From Bacteroidales bacterium (GTDB taxonomy: Bacteria; Bacteroidota; Bacteroidia; Bacteroidales; P3), in the NCBI GenBank assembly GCA_017561155.1, contig JAFZDP010000034.1:25170-89169 (forward strand): 64,000 nt of DNA, read 5' to 3'. A program made the translations under genes and the position numbers. Position 1 is the stretch's first letter, and every line of letters begins with the position of its first letter. A model generated the notes under the pieces. The model ran no database searches. It had not been told where the DNA came from and saw nothing but the letters and a program-made list of their open reading frames with translations. This document shows, in pieces, positions 1 to 8,806 of this stretch.

Positions 1-1717
1 CGTCGGCATGTTGTATTGTCGATAGGCGATGTGCTATCACAATCGATGTTCTGTTTTTCATCAATCGGTCTAATGCTTCCTGTACATAGTATTCCGATTC
101 TGTATCCAATGCCGATGTTGCTTCGTCGAGTATCAGTATTGGAGGGTTCTTAAGAATGGCACGAGCTATGCTTATTCGTTGGCGTTGTCCGCCCGATAGG
201 GTAAGCCCTCTGTCGCCTATATTGGTGTAGTAGCCGTTGGGTAGTTTGGCTATAAATTCGTCGGCATTTGCTATCTTGGCGGCATTTATTACTTTTTCTG
301 GGTCTGTGTCGCGTAGTCCGAAGGCTATATTGTGCATCACACTATCGTTAAACAATATGCTTTCTTGCGATACTATGCCTGTAAGTTGTCGTAGCGAGTT
401 GATGTTCATTTGCGTTATTGGTACACCATCTATCAGTATCTGTCCGGCAGTGCAGTCGTAGAATCGAGGTAGCAAGTCTACAAGTGTTGTCTTCCCGGCT
501 CCCGACGGGCCTACTATGGCTATGGTTTTCCCTTTTTCGATATTTAGGTTTATATTGTCCAGTACGTTGGTGTTGCTTTTGTCGTCGGCATAGGCAAACG
601 ATACGTTGCGGTATTCTATATTATGATCGAAGGTGGTTTTTACTATTGCGTTGTTGCATTCTTTTATGCACTCGTCTTGGTCTAACACCTCGAATATACG
701 TCCGGCCGCGGCACTGCCTTTTTGCAGATTGTAGTATGCCGATACTACGGCTTGTGCAGGGGGGATAATACGCGAAAAAACGATAACGAAGAATATTAGT
801 ATAGCAGGACGTAGTTCTCCGCCTATGACAAGCGAACCTCCAAACACTACAATTACGGCAAGTATAAGTGTTGCCAATAGTTCGATAAGTGGCGATCCAA
901 GCTCTTTGCGTTTGGCAACTTTTATCATCCGACGGGTGTATTCTTGGTTTTCTTTTTCGAAACGTTTAGACATCTCGTTTTCTATATTGAACGATTTGAT
1001 GGCCTTTATCCCAAACACAGCCTCTTCCAACACCGAAAATAGGTAGCCCAACTTGTCTTGACCCTTGGTGGAGTTGCGTTTTAGGCTTTTGCCCACTTTG
1101 CTTATTATAAATAGTGCTATAGGCAAAACCACTATGGCAAACAGCACCATCTTAGGACTAATGAATATAAGTACTGCTGTAAAAACTATGATATTGATAG
1201 GGTCTTTTACCAACATTTGCAGGCAGTTGAATACCGACCATTCTATATCGGCAAGGTCGTTGGATAGGCGGCTTATGATGTCGCCTTTGCGTTGTGCCGA
1301 AAAGAAAGATACCGGAAGTATGGTGATATGATGATAAAAATCGTTGCGAATACGTTCTATCATTCCGTTACGGATGGGACTTAAAAAGTACATGCCTAAG
1401 TAGCGAGATGTGTTGGATAGGAACGAGCAAGCTATATAGCCTATTGCCACAAAAAACAAACATTGCCATGTTCCGTGTGTGAGTTTTAATTGGTAAAGCT
1501 GCCATGTCAGCCAATCGGTCATGGCTGATTGGTTTAGTGAAAATGTAGGTTCGGAAGTGGGAGGGTTGCTTACTCCAAACAATAGTTCGATAAACGGAAC
1601 TATCATGGCAAACGAGAAAAGAGAAAAAAACACGAAACATATATTGAAAAATATGTTCAATGTTATCTGTTTTGGGAAAAAACGCAAGTATCGAAATATG
1701 CGGAATATATTTTTCAT
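1..1717 (-). CDS. ABC exporter, fused permease and ATPase (MsbA-like), 3' end outside the window
   Basis: This is an inner-membrane type IV ABC half-transporter that would act as a homodimer. Relatives export lipid A, lipids or drugs; the substrate cannot be read here. The protein starts MKNIFRIFRYLRFF at the ATG at 1715-1717, and its N-terminal third is hydrophobic with transmembrane helices. The nucleotide-binding domain shows Walker A (GPSGAGKTTL, about residue 400), the signature LSGGQRQR (about 505), Walker B (LILDEATSALD) and the H-loop (IVIAHRLS). About 572 codons are present and only the last few residues lie beyond the window edge. It is transcribed towards the window start and lies 15 bp beyond the end of the OmpA-family gene, so the two may be cotranscribed. 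The family call is firm; equating it with MsbA is an inference. Confidence 0.93.
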   Translation of the reverse strand, partial: MKNIFRIFRYLRFFPKQITLNIFFNICFVFFSLFSFAMIVPFIELLFGVSNPPTSEPTFSLNQSAMTDWLTWQLYQLKLTHGTWQCLFFVAIGYIACSFLSNTSRYLGMYFLSPIRNGMIERIRNDFYHHITILPVSFFSAQRKGDIISRLSNDLADIEWSVFNCLQMLVKDPINIIVFTAVLIFISPKMVLFAIVVLPIALFIISKVGKSLKRNSTKGQDKLGYLFSVLEEAVFGIKAIKSFNIENEMSKRFEKENQEYTRRMIKVAKRKELGSPLIELLATLILAVIVVFGGSLVIGGELRPAILIFFVIVFSRIIPPAQAVVSAYYNLQKGSAAAGRIFEVLDQDECIKECNNAIVKTTFDHNIEYRNVSFAYADDKSNTNVLDNINLNIEKGKTIAIVGPSGAGKTTLVDLLPRFYDCTAGQILIDGVPITQMNINSLRQLTGIVSQESILFNDSVMHNIAFGLRDTDPEKVINAAKIANADEFIAKLPNGYYTNIGDRGLTLSGGQRQRISIARAILKNPPILILDEATSALDTESEYYVQEALDRLMKNRTSIVIAHRLSTIQHAD

Positions 1718-1732
1718 TTAGTCGATATTGTT

Positions 1733-3685
1733 TTATTTTTTGGTTATTACAAATACTGTTCTTCTGTTTTTTGCACGGCCTTCTTCGGTATCGTTAGGTG
1801 CTATTGGGTTGGCTGCTCCGTAGCCTTTGTATTGTATTCTGTCGGGCCTTACACGGTTGTTCAACAAGTAGTCGTATACCGATTTTGCACGCTCTTCCGA
1901 AAGTTTTAGGTTGGCATCGTCCGACCCTATATTGTCGGTATAGCCTTCGATGGTGGCATGTACGGTAGGATTTTCTCTCAAAAACTCTATAAAGGCATTC
2001 ATCACCAATCGGCTTTTGTCTGTAAGTTCCGACGAGTTGTTTTCAAAAACAATGTCGTTTATTTGGTAGCTGCCGCCGACTTCTATGGGTAATATTTGGA
2101 AATGTATTGCCGAATCGGGCAAAATAGTGGTCTTTTGTGGGAATAATATAGAACTGAACGAATAGCCATCGCGTTTGGCTATAAGTATATAATCGTTTTT
2201 AGGATTTAGTACTGCTGTAAATGTTCCATCATCGTCGGCTATGGTATAGTAGGTTTTTTCTTTGGTTCCATTTACAAATAGTTCCAGCTTTCCGCCTATG
2301 GGGTTGTTGTTTTCGTCGACAACTTTGCCTCGTACAATGGTAGTTTTTTGTGGTTTGATGGTGGGGTATAAGTCGAACTCGAATATATCCATGCCTCCTT
2401 TGCTGGCATATTTGTTCGATGCGAAGTAGGCTTTAGCACCATTGGTAGTAACACCAAAACAAAACTCATCGTCTTCGGTGTTTATGGGATGTCCGAAGTT
2501 TACGGGTTTCTGAATCCTGCTATCGTCGATGCGAGTATAGTACATATCGTATCCTCCCAATCCTTCCCATCCGTCGGAAGAAAAGTAAAGCGACTTGCCA
2601 TCGGGGTGTATAAAAGGTGTTCGTTCGTTGCCTTCGGTGTTTACAGCCGGACCTACATTTTCGGCACGGCTCCAATCGCCATTAGGCAAACGACGTACTC
2701 TCCATATATCTGTACCACCATAGCTGCCTTGGCGGTTGCTTACAAAGTATAGATAATTGCCGTCGGGAGTTATCGAGGGCATAGATTCGAATGTGCTTGG
2801 CGTGTTCACATTGGTGCCCGCATTTTGCGGTTTGCTCCATTCCCCGTCCTTGTATTCGCAAAAATATATGTCGGAATTGCCCTTTTGGTCATTGTCTTTT
2901 ATCGAGAAGTATAGTAGTTTGTTGTCGGCTGTCATGCTGAAATAGGCTTCGTATTTTCCCGAGTTGAAGGGGCTGGACATTCGACGTCCTTTGTCGAAGG
3001 TGCCATTTTTATCTCTATGGCTTACCATCAGCATGGGTATTCGTGTTTCCAGTTCTTGTTTGTAGAAGGTGCTGTTGTCTTCGCTTTTCACCACATCGCG
3101 TTTGTAGTACATATATTCACCATCGACGGTAAGGTATGCCATATATTCGTTGGCATCCGACGATACTCCATCTATGGTTTTAGGTTCGAAAGGTACGGGA
3201 TTAAGGTAGGCTTTGGTAAGCAATCGCGACCAATAGGCATAGTTTTCGGCTTCTTCCATCAGTATATCATATTCTCCGTTTAGGCTTTCTTCGGCAAGGT
3301 TGAAGAAGTTGTCGAAGTTTTTGGCAGCATCTTCGTAGCGTTCGTAGCTATAGTTCACTATGCCCATATAGTAGTGAACGCGTGCATCGGGAAAGTCGGG
3401 GCATAGCTCCAATACTTTAGAAAAATAGCGGTTCATACTGCTGAGGTTCTCTTTTTGTGCTGCTATAAGACCTAAAATAAAATATGGTTCGGCTACTTCA
3501 GGCTCGTCTGTTGTTATTTTTCGTAGTATCGTAGTACTGCCATTAAACTGTCCTTTTCCAAATAGTTCGACGGCTTTTTCGTATTCTTTTTTGTTCTTTT
3601 TGCTCATCTCTATTTCGCAAAACGATTGCGAAAATACCGACAAACTTGCAAATAAGCCTATTAATAGTATTATGATTCTTTGCAT
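1733..3685 (-). CDS. OmpA-family protein with TPR, PD40 propeller and CarboxypepD-like domains (PorE-like layout)
   Basis: A 650-aa exported envelope protein. Domains in order: signal peptide (ending near SVFSQ, residue 20), TPR repeats (about 30-150), PD40/WD40-like propeller blades (about 165-440, with repeated 'PDGKSLYFSS'-type motifs), a carboxypeptidase-regulatory-like beta domain (about 450-530) and a C-terminal OmpA peptidoglycan-binding domain (about 545-650). The OmpA domain keeps the TDNIGSDDANLKLSEERA region that contacts diaminopimelate. This order is that of PorE, a peptidoglycan-anchored part of the type IX secretion system. PorE is a lipoprotein, however, and no clean lipobox is seen here (QSFC). 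The assignment to T9SS is therefore an inference, made more plausible by a T9SS-type sorting tail on another protein in this window. The gene has its own TATCTTTG promoter. Confidence 0.88.
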   Translation of the reverse strand: MQRIIILLIGLFASLSVFSQSFCEIEMSKKNKKEYEKAVELFGKGQFNGSTTILRKITTDEPEVAEPYFILGLIAAQKENLSSMNRYFSKVLELCPDFPDARVHYYMGIVNYSYERYEDAAKNFDNFFNLAEESLNGEYDILMEEAENYAYWSRLLTKAYLNPVPFEPKTIDGVSSDANEYMAYLTVDGEYMYYKRDVVKSEDNSTFYKQELETRIPMLMVSHRDKNGTFDKGRRMSSPFNSGKYEAYFSMTADNKLLYFSIKDNDQKGNSDIYFCEYKDGEWSKPQNAGTNVNTPSTFESMPSITPDGNYLYFVSNRQGSYGGTDIWRVRRLPNGDWSRAENVGPAVNTEGNERTPFIHPDGKSLYFSSDGWEGLGGYDMYYTRIDDSRIQKPVNFGHPINTEDDEFCFGVTTNGAKAYFASNKYASKGGMDIFEFDLYPTIKPQKTTIVRGKVVDENNNPIGGKLELFVNGTKEKTYYTIADDDGTFTAVLNPKNDYILIAKRDGYSFSSILFPQKTTILPDSAIHFQILPIEVGGSYQINDIVFENNSSELTDKSRLVMNAFIEFLRENPTVHATIEGYTDNIGSDDANLKLSEERAKSVYDYLLNNRVRPDRIQYKGYGAANPIAPNDTEEGRAKNRRTVFVITKK

Positions 3686-3761
3686 GATTGGTGTTTGAAC
3701 GTATTTGTTATTACTTTATTATTAAACTGTTACTTTAATAATTATGTTTGCTCTGTTGCTG

Positions 3762-3769
3762 CAAAGATA
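3762..3769 (-). promoter_or_regulatory. Bacteroidetes -7 promoter element (TATCTTTG)
   Basis: Reading the minus strand, TATCTTTGCAGC lies about 80 bp upstream of the OmpA-family start. It matches the Bacteroidetes TAnnTTTG -7 consensus. Confidence 0.6.
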
Positions 3770-3840
3770 ATAAATTTACTCAATATATAGGCGTTTTTTT
3801 ATTATCTCTTTTTCTTTAGTGAAGCTTGGTGTTGCTAAAG

Positions 3841-5031
3841 TTATTTTTCTCGTTCGCACAAAATAATGGTTTTGCTATTGTCGCTTTTGGTCAATGCTAT
3901 TACAAACAGATTGCCTCCCTCTTTTAGTTTCAGTTTCTTTTGTAGCTGCTCGCTAGGTGTGGGATAGTTGCGTGTTACAACATGGGCTTTGCCGTCGGGT
4001 ATGGCGGTTGCTATTTCTTTTGCCGATAGTGGCATATCTTTTATCACTTTGAATATTCGACCAGGAAAGTCAGTAATTCTTTTGTCGGAGGTGTATAGGT
4101 GTGTGTTGCGGTGTAGTTTTGGAATATCGTATAGTTGGGATAATGTTTTGAATGCGCCACCTTTTAGTAGAGCTACATTTGGGTCGTATATATAGTTGTG
4201 TATGGTAGAGGTGTATGGTATGCTTAGTTCGTTTTCGTGGTTGCGGTCAAAAACGATTTTGTCTACACTGCCATTACTGTTGATATTTATGCAGGTGTAC
4301 TTTTTATTTGGAATTTCTGAATTTTTCGAACAAAGGAACAGCACTTCTTTGCATTCGTTTTTTACTGCCAAAATTATTATTTCTTCTATATGTTGCAGCT
4401 GCTTTGTGGCTAGCAAAATGTCTAACATCGGCGACGATTTTATCAGCAATTTGTCGGCTTTGCCAAGTAGCAAATTCATATTTTCTAATATGTTTGGAGT
4501 GCAATTTTCGAATGCCGACACTTTTTTCCCGTTGTCGTCCCTACGTGCAGGATCTATATATAGCAAATCGAAATACCTGTCGGTGGATTGCAAAAAGTCT
4601 ATGCCGTTGCCACAATAGGGGGTTATGTTGTCTTGGTGTATTGCCTTGAAATTGTGCGAAGCAATGGTGTATAGCTCTTCGTTTTGTTCGACATATACAA
4701 GACTTTTGGCATGTTTGGCCATGAATATGCTGTCTATTCCCAGTCCGCCGGTTATGTCGGCAATATTTTTATTTGTAGCAAATTCTGTGCCTTTGAATGT
4801 GGCAGTGATTTCGGACGAGCATTGTTCTCTGTTTAGCTTTGGGGGATATACAAAGTCGGAGTATGCTGCCAACGATGGAATTTTGTCCGTTGCCATACGG
4901 TAGCCTTCTACTTGTTGTGCCACAAATTTCATATCCCATTGTGGGTATTTTTTTTGTTGTAGCACTAGCTGCAAAGGGTCGTCGTTGCGGTGCAATAGTA
5001 TAAATTCTCTTAGTTCGTCCGTCCAAATCAT
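3841..5031 (-). CDS. SAM-dependent methyltransferase with C-terminal THUMP-like domain
   Basis: A 396-aa cytosolic protein. Motif I of a class I methyltransferase is visible as DITGGLGIDSIFMAKH (about residue 90), followed by the acidic ribose-binding strand (VYVEQNE) and a catalytic-region motif LLYIDPARRDDNG (about 160). The C-terminal part (about 295-396) resembles the THUMP-like domain found on the Bacteroidetes members of this family. These are annotated as putative RNA methyltransferases; the RNA target is not known. The gene is 78 bp downstream of the nucleotidyltransferase gene and separated from it by a terminator, so it is probably its own unit. The ATG at 5031 gives MIWTDELREF, a normal family start. 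Confidence 0.82.
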   Translation of the reverse strand: MIWTDELREFILLHRNDDPLQLVLQQKKYPQWDMKFVAQQVEGYRMATDKIPSLAAYSDFVYPPKLNREQCSSEITATFKGTEFATNKNIADITGGLGIDSIFMAKHAKSLVYVEQNEELYTIASHNFKAIHQDNITPYCGNGIDFLQSTDRYFDLLYIDPARRDDNGKKVSAFENCTPNILENMNLLLGKADKLLIKSSPMLDILLATKQLQHIEEIIILAVKNECKEVLFLCSKNSEIPNKKYTCININSNGSVDKIVFDRNHENELSIPYTSTIHNYIYDPNVALLKGGAFKTLSQLYDIPKLHRNTHLYTSDKRITDFPGRIFKVIKDMPLSAKEIATAIPDGKAHVVTRNYPTPSEQLQKKLKLKEGGNLFVIALTKSDNSKTIILCEREK

Positions 5032-5052
5032 TGTCTAGTGTAGTATGATTAA

Positions 5053-5091
5053 AAAAATATAAAGGTTGAGAAAATCAACCTTTATATTTTT
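5053..5091 (-). terminator. Rho-independent terminator (bidirectional shape)
   Basis: A perfect 17-bp stem, AAAAATATAAAGGTTGA / TCAACCTTTATATTTTT, with loop GAAAA. It lies just past the nucleotidyltransferase stop codon and has A/T tracts on both sides. Confidence 0.85.
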
Positions 5092-5109
5092 GACTATTAA
5101 TAAAAATGT

Positions 5110-6003
5110 TTAGTATATTCCGTTTTCGTGTAGTTCTTTCAAACGAGCCACTACCATAGGACGGTCTTCTTTGTAGGTAACGCCAAACCATTGAGCAGTA
5201 GTTTTAAGAACTCTCATTTTGGCATATCCATTATCGATAAATGTGTTTACCGCAAATGGTATGTAGTATTCTGATTTTAGTTCGTTACCCGATTTTTTCA
5301 AGAAGTCTACAAATAGCTTTTCCGATTCTACAAAGTAGTCGGGTGTGAAACCGAACAAATTCATTGATACAGTGGTGTCGGCTTGTAGAGGATGTGTGCT
5401 GCCATCGGTGTCTTTGTATTCGATACCATTGTTTGCACGTGCTATAGATGTGCGTTCTGTCATTGATACTAGGTAGTTGTCGTTGTCTATATTACATACA
5501 CCACGCGACACAGAACCATTTTCCGAAAGGGTGTTTTCCAATTTGTAGCCTACCATACAATAGTCACCTTTGCTATCGGCACTTAGAGTTTTTAGGTAGT
5601 TTGCCATCACTTGGAATGCATCTTGACCATAAAAGTCGTCAGCATTGATAATGGCAAATGGTTCGTTCACAACGTCTTTTGCCATAAGTATTGCATGGTT
5701 TGTACCCCATGGTTTTTCTCTTCCTTCAGGAACTTTAAATCCTTCAGGTAGTTTGTCCAACTCTTGGAACACATATTCCATTTGTATTTCGTTGTTGAAA
5801 CGTTCCGGATTTATGGCAGCTTTAAATTCGTTTTCAAAGCTGTGGCGGATAACGAATACTACTTTTCCAAATCCTGCACGGATGGCATCGCGGATAGAAT
5901 AGTCCATTATTGTTTCGCCATTTGGACCTACTCCGTCCATTTGTTTTAGTCCTCCGTAGCGACTACCCATACCGGCAGCCAATACTAATAATGTTGGTTT
6001 CAT
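5110..6003 (-). CDS. Sugar nucleotidyltransferase family protein
   Basis: A 297-aa NTP_transferase (GT-A fold) enzyme that would couple a sugar phosphate to a nucleotide. The N-terminal pyrophosphorylase signature LAAGMGSRYGGLKQMDGVG (residues 8-26) holds the G-x-G-x-R phosphate-binding loop. NADDFYG (about residue 119) carries the metal-binding Asp pair. The length fits the Bacteroidales nucleotidyltransferases of this type; the sugar is unknown. It begins 22 bp after tadA on the same strand, so they are probably cotranscribed, and it ends at a strong terminator. Confidence 0.85.
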   Translation of the reverse strand: MKPTLLVLAAGMGSRYGGLKQMDGVGPNGETIMDYSIRDAIRAGFGKVVFVIRHSFENEFKAAINPERFNNEIQMEYVFQELDKLPEGFKVPEGREKPWGTNHAILMAKDVVNEPFAIINADDFYGQDAFQVMANYLKTLSADSKGDYCMVGYKLENTLSENGSVSRGVCNIDNDNYLVSMTERTSIARANNGIEYKDTDGSTHPLQADTTVSMNLFGFTPDYFVESEKLFVDFLKKSGNELKSEYYIPFAVNTFIDNGYAKMRVLKTTAQWFGVTYKEDRPMVVARLKELHENGIY

Positions 6004-6025
6004 ATTGTTGTGTGTTATTTTGTTT

Positions 6026-6472
6026 TTAATATTTTCGTTTCTGATTGAAGAATTGTTTTATAATTGTTTCGCACTCGTCGACGAGTATTCCTTTTGTAAC
6101 CTTCGTTTTTGGGTGAAGTATGTTTGTTGATATTTTAGAAAAACCTTTCTTTTGGTCCGACGCTCCATATACTATTCGTCCTATCTGAGTCCATGCTGCA
6201 GCACCTGCACACATAATGCATGGTTCAAGGGTGACGTATAGGGTGCAGTTTTGTAGATACTTGCCGCCAATGGTTGATGTGGCAGAAGTGAATGCCAACA
6301 TTTCGGCATGGGCGGTAACATCTTTAAGTTTTTCGGTGTTGTTGTATGCCCGTGCTATTATAGTATCGTTGCAAACGATGATGGCACCAACGGGAATTTC
6401 GTCGGCGTCGAAGCCTTTTTTTGCTTCTTTTAATGCTTCTCGCATATAATATTCGTCGGTGTTGTCGAACAT
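6026..6472 (-). CDS. tadA: tRNA adenosine(34) deaminase TadA
   Basis: A 148-aa zinc-dependent deaminase that would convert A34 of tRNA-Arg(ACG) to inosine. The catalytic HAE motif is in VTAHAEMLAF (about residue 57) and the second zinc motif is in TLEPCIMCAGAA (about 84). The proton-shuttling Glu and all three zinc ligands (His, Cys, Cys) are present. The N-terminus (DEYYMREALKEAKKG) is typical of TadA rather than of guanine or cytidine deaminases. It lies 14 bp from the LolA-like gene and 22 bp from the nucleotidyltransferase gene, suggesting one minus-strand operon. Confidence 0.93.
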   Translation of the reverse strand: MFDNTDEYYMREALKEAKKGFDADEIPVGAIIVCNDTIIARAYNNTEKLKDVTAHAEMLAFTSATSTIGGKYLQNCTLYVTLEPCIMCAGAAAWTQIGRIVYGASDQKKGFSKISTNILHPKTKVTKGILVDECETIIKQFFNQKRKY

Positions 6473-6486
6473 AATATTAATGGAAA

Positions 6487-7218
6487 TTAGTTGTTTATTT
6501 CGAATATTTTACTGTCGAAAGGTATTAGTTCGGTTTTGGTAAAGTATATGGTTATCGAGTTGAACGATTGGTAACTTTCCACCGACGGGAATAGGTATAC
6601 ACCGTCTATAGGTATATATTCGTTGATGGCTCTCCAATCTACCTCTCTCCGTCTTTTGCCAGTTTCGGGTGTTACGGGCATCATTAAGAATAGCAATCCC
6701 GACGACTTTTCAAACATATAGTAGCGGTCCAAATGTTCGGGGTCTAACACTGTGACTCTGTAAACCTCTTGTCCTTCCCATTTCATCTCTACGCATTCTG
6801 TAAATTCCAAGCTACGAGCTTCCCACGAATGTAGTGGTTTGCGATAGTCGAAGCCAATAACACTGTCGTAGTACAATTGAAAATTCAGTGTATCCCACTG
6901 CTTTATCGATGGTAAATAGTGCCAATATTCTTTCCCGTTAGAGCAGTAGCCCACTGTTTGTTCGCCACGATAAGTAAGTTCTATTCTCGAAAAATTATTG
7001 CCATAAAACCAACGTTTCATATACAAAGTGTCGTCTTGTATCTGTGTGTCTATTATTTTAGACTCCATATATACTACCTTGTTGGGCAGGTTGCGGTAGT
7101 TGAGGAGGTCTAGATATTTAAGAACTATAGTTTGCGATAGCGAATCTTGCTGTGCAAATATTGTGCTTGCAAACAAAATTGTTGCTACGAAAGCTGTTAT
7201 TTTTTTTACTTTTATCAT
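6487..7218 (-). CDS. LolA-like outer-membrane lipoprotein-sorting protein (periplasmic)
   Basis: A 243-aa protein starting at ATG 7216-7218, which gives MIKVKKITAFVATILFAS, a good signal peptide cleaved near IFAQ. An open frame continues upstream, but the extra residues destroy the signal peptide, so the inner ATG is preferred. The mature part reads like the LolA/LolB-fold 'outer membrane lipoprotein-sorting' family: short beta strands such as DTLYMKRWFYGNNFSRIEL, VGYCSNGKEYWHYLP and MFEKSSGLLFLMMP. The family carries lipids or lipoproteins across the periplasm. It heads the likely operon with tadA and the nucleotidyltransferase. Confidence 0.72.
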   Translation of the reverse strand: MIKVKKITAFVATILFASTIFAQQDSLSQTIVLKYLDLLNYRNLPNKVVYMESKIIDTQIQDDTLYMKRWFYGNNFSRIELTYRGEQTVGYCSNGKEYWHYLPSIKQWDTLNFQLYYDSVIGFDYRKPLHSWEARSLEFTECVEMKWEGQEVYRVTVLDPEHLDRYYMFEKSSGLLFLMMPVTPETGKRRREVDWRAINEYIPIDGVYLFPSVESYQSFNSITIYFTKTELIPFDSKIFEINN

Positions 7219-7381
7219 AGTGCTTGTAATATGAAATTTTAGGCATAACGCATTTTTTATGAAGATATTTTTGTAGATGTAAAAATATGTACTTTTTGTG
7301 GCAATTTCCAAGTCAAATAGTCGGTAAAAGTTTTGGTGTTGTAGTAGTAAAAAAAGTAATATATACTGGCTTTTACTACGG

Positions 7382-7429
7382 TAGGGTATAAATCTATTCA
7401 CAGTATATTGTCGTTGCATTTATACCCTA
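7382..7429. repeat. Intergenic hairpin repeat, copy 1
   Basis: The arms TAGGGTATAAA and TTTATACCCTA flank a loop that contains CAGTATATTGTCGTTGC. The loop motif TATATTGTCGT also occurs in the repeats near 28.8 kb and, as TATATCGTCGT, near 52.5 kb. Confidence 0.6.
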
Positions 7430-7778
7430 TTGTGGTGAAACGCATGATAGGGAAGCATAATTTGCGTGTGGATTTACTGTTCGAATATCGAAAATATAGT
7501 CGAAATTGCGCTTGGTTTATCCCGAATTATTTGTGTCGGCAAAATACATTTTTCTGACAAAAATAGTGTCTGCATAATTTATACACTATATTTTGACCAT
7601 AAATATTTCTAAAAACAAGGTGTAATGATACCAAAAAAGTTTCTAAAAACTATTGTATCATAAAAAATTATGTATTTTTATTAATTCTTAAATCGTTTAT
7701 ATTCAGGGTGTTTTCTGTTTGTGTGATGAAATAAGTAAAAAAAAATAGAAATATATGCTCAAAATAAGAAAAAAGTAT

Positions 7779-7786
7779 TATTTTTG
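7779..7786 (+). promoter_or_regulatory. Bacteroidetes -7 promoter element (TATTTTTG)
   Basis: TATTTTTGCA lies 33 bp before the DUF2975 start and matches TAnnTTTG. Confidence 0.6.
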
Positions 7787-7818
7787 CATATCGTTTATCG
7801 ATAAAAAAATAGTGAGAA

Positions 7819-8511
7819 ATGAAAAAGGAAAAGAATAAAAAACTACAAAAATTATGGGTCTTGTACGGAGCATTTTTCTGTATAATGATGGTTTTGGTAG
7901 GTCTATTTGTATCGGATGCTTTTAATACTGCCGATTACGAAGAGTTCGTTCAGTTTAAAGAAAAGCAAGAAAGTTTAAACTTGGCAACTGCCAAAAGTAC
8001 CGATTTGAGAAATGGTTCTAGCGATTATGATTTTACCATTCCGATTATCAACCCAAACGATAGCAGCATAATAATGACTGCACGAATCAACGAATACGAC
8101 ATAACTATTGCTACAGAAGACCGCGACAAATTGTCGTCGCCATTGGTATACGTTACTGTAATACTACAATTTTTGTCTTACATCTGTTTGGTAGCTATTT
8201 TTATATTCGTTTTCATCATATTGTATTCGCTATACAAGTCAATAAAGAATGGCAAAGTATTTCAAAAAAAGAACATACTTTGGCTTCGGATAGTAGGGTT
8301 GCTACTAATCGTTATGACTTTGTGCGAGGACTTTGCACGTTATTTCGAATACCAATATGTACAGCAATTTTTGGCAAATACCAGCGTAGTTATCGACGAT
8401 AACTTTTATTTACACTTTACCCGAATATTGTTAGGGTTACTAATTCTTTTTGTTGCCGAACTCTTCAAGATTGGCTACGACATTCAGGAAGAACAAGATT
8501 TGACAATTTAG
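7819..8511 (+). CDS. DUF2975 family four-helix membrane protein
   Basis: A 230-aa inner-membrane protein. Hydrophobic segments lie at about residues 14-34 (LYGAFFCIMMVLVGLFV), 115-145 (VTVILQFLSYICLVAIFIFV), 160-178 (IVGLLLIVMTLCE) and 200-222 (ILLGLLILFVAELF). The loop between the first two contains a periplasmic region of about 75 residues. DUF2975 proteins are usually encoded beside a small YozG-like XRE regulator, exactly as here: the next gene starts 16 bp downstream. The function of the family is unknown; a membrane-coupled signalling pair is a reasonable inference. Confidence 0.85.
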   Translation: MKKEKNKKLQKLWVLYGAFFCIMMVLVGLFVSDAFNTADYEEFVQFKEKQESLNLATAKSTDLRNGSSDYDFTIPIINPNDSSIIMTARINEYDITIATEDRDKLSSPLVYVTVILQFLSYICLVAIFIFVFIILYSLYKSIKNGKVFQKKNILWLRIVGLLLIVMTLCEDFARYFEYQYVQQFLANTSVVIDDNFYLHFTRILLGLLILFVAELFKIGYDIQEEQDLTI

Positions 8512-8527
8512 AGAATGGAGGGCGTAA

Positions 8528-8770
8528 ATGGGTAAAATAGTAGTAAATGTAGATGTAATGATGGCAAAGCGAAAAATTTCGCTTTCCGAGTTGGCAGACA
8601 AAGTAGATATAACTCCGGCCAATTTATCGATATTGAAAACTGGTAAGGCTAAGGCTATAAGATTTTCGACATTGGAGTCGCTATGCAAAGTGTTGAAATG
8701 TCAGCCGGGCGATATATTAGAGTATGTGTCTGACGATGATGATGCAGACAAAAGAAAGAAAACTAAATAA
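8528..8770 (+). CDS. XRE-family (YozG-like) helix-turn-helix regulator
   Basis: An 80-aa Cro/C1-type DNA-binding protein. The helix-turn-helix region reads ISLSELADKVDITPANLS followed by the recognition helix and KAIRFSTLESLCKVLKCQPGDILEY, the diagnostic YozG-like C-terminus. A purine-rich GGAGGG ribosome-binding site lies about 10 bp before the ATG. It is coupled to the DUF2975 gene and probably autoregulates the pair. Confidence 0.9.
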   Translation: MGKIVVNVDVMMAKRKISLSELADKVDITPANLSILKTGKAKAIRFSTLESLCKVLKCQPGDILEYVSDDDDADKRKKTK

Positions 8771-8806
8771 TAAATTATAGTATATAACAAATAAAATTTT
8801 AATCTT

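Larger units (their letters stand above)
7219..7818. other. 600-bp intergenic region between divergent genes
   Basis: No credible gene is seen. It holds a hairpin repeat at 7382-7429, AT-rich sequence, and a plus-strand promoter element just before the DUF2975 gene. Confidence 0.6.
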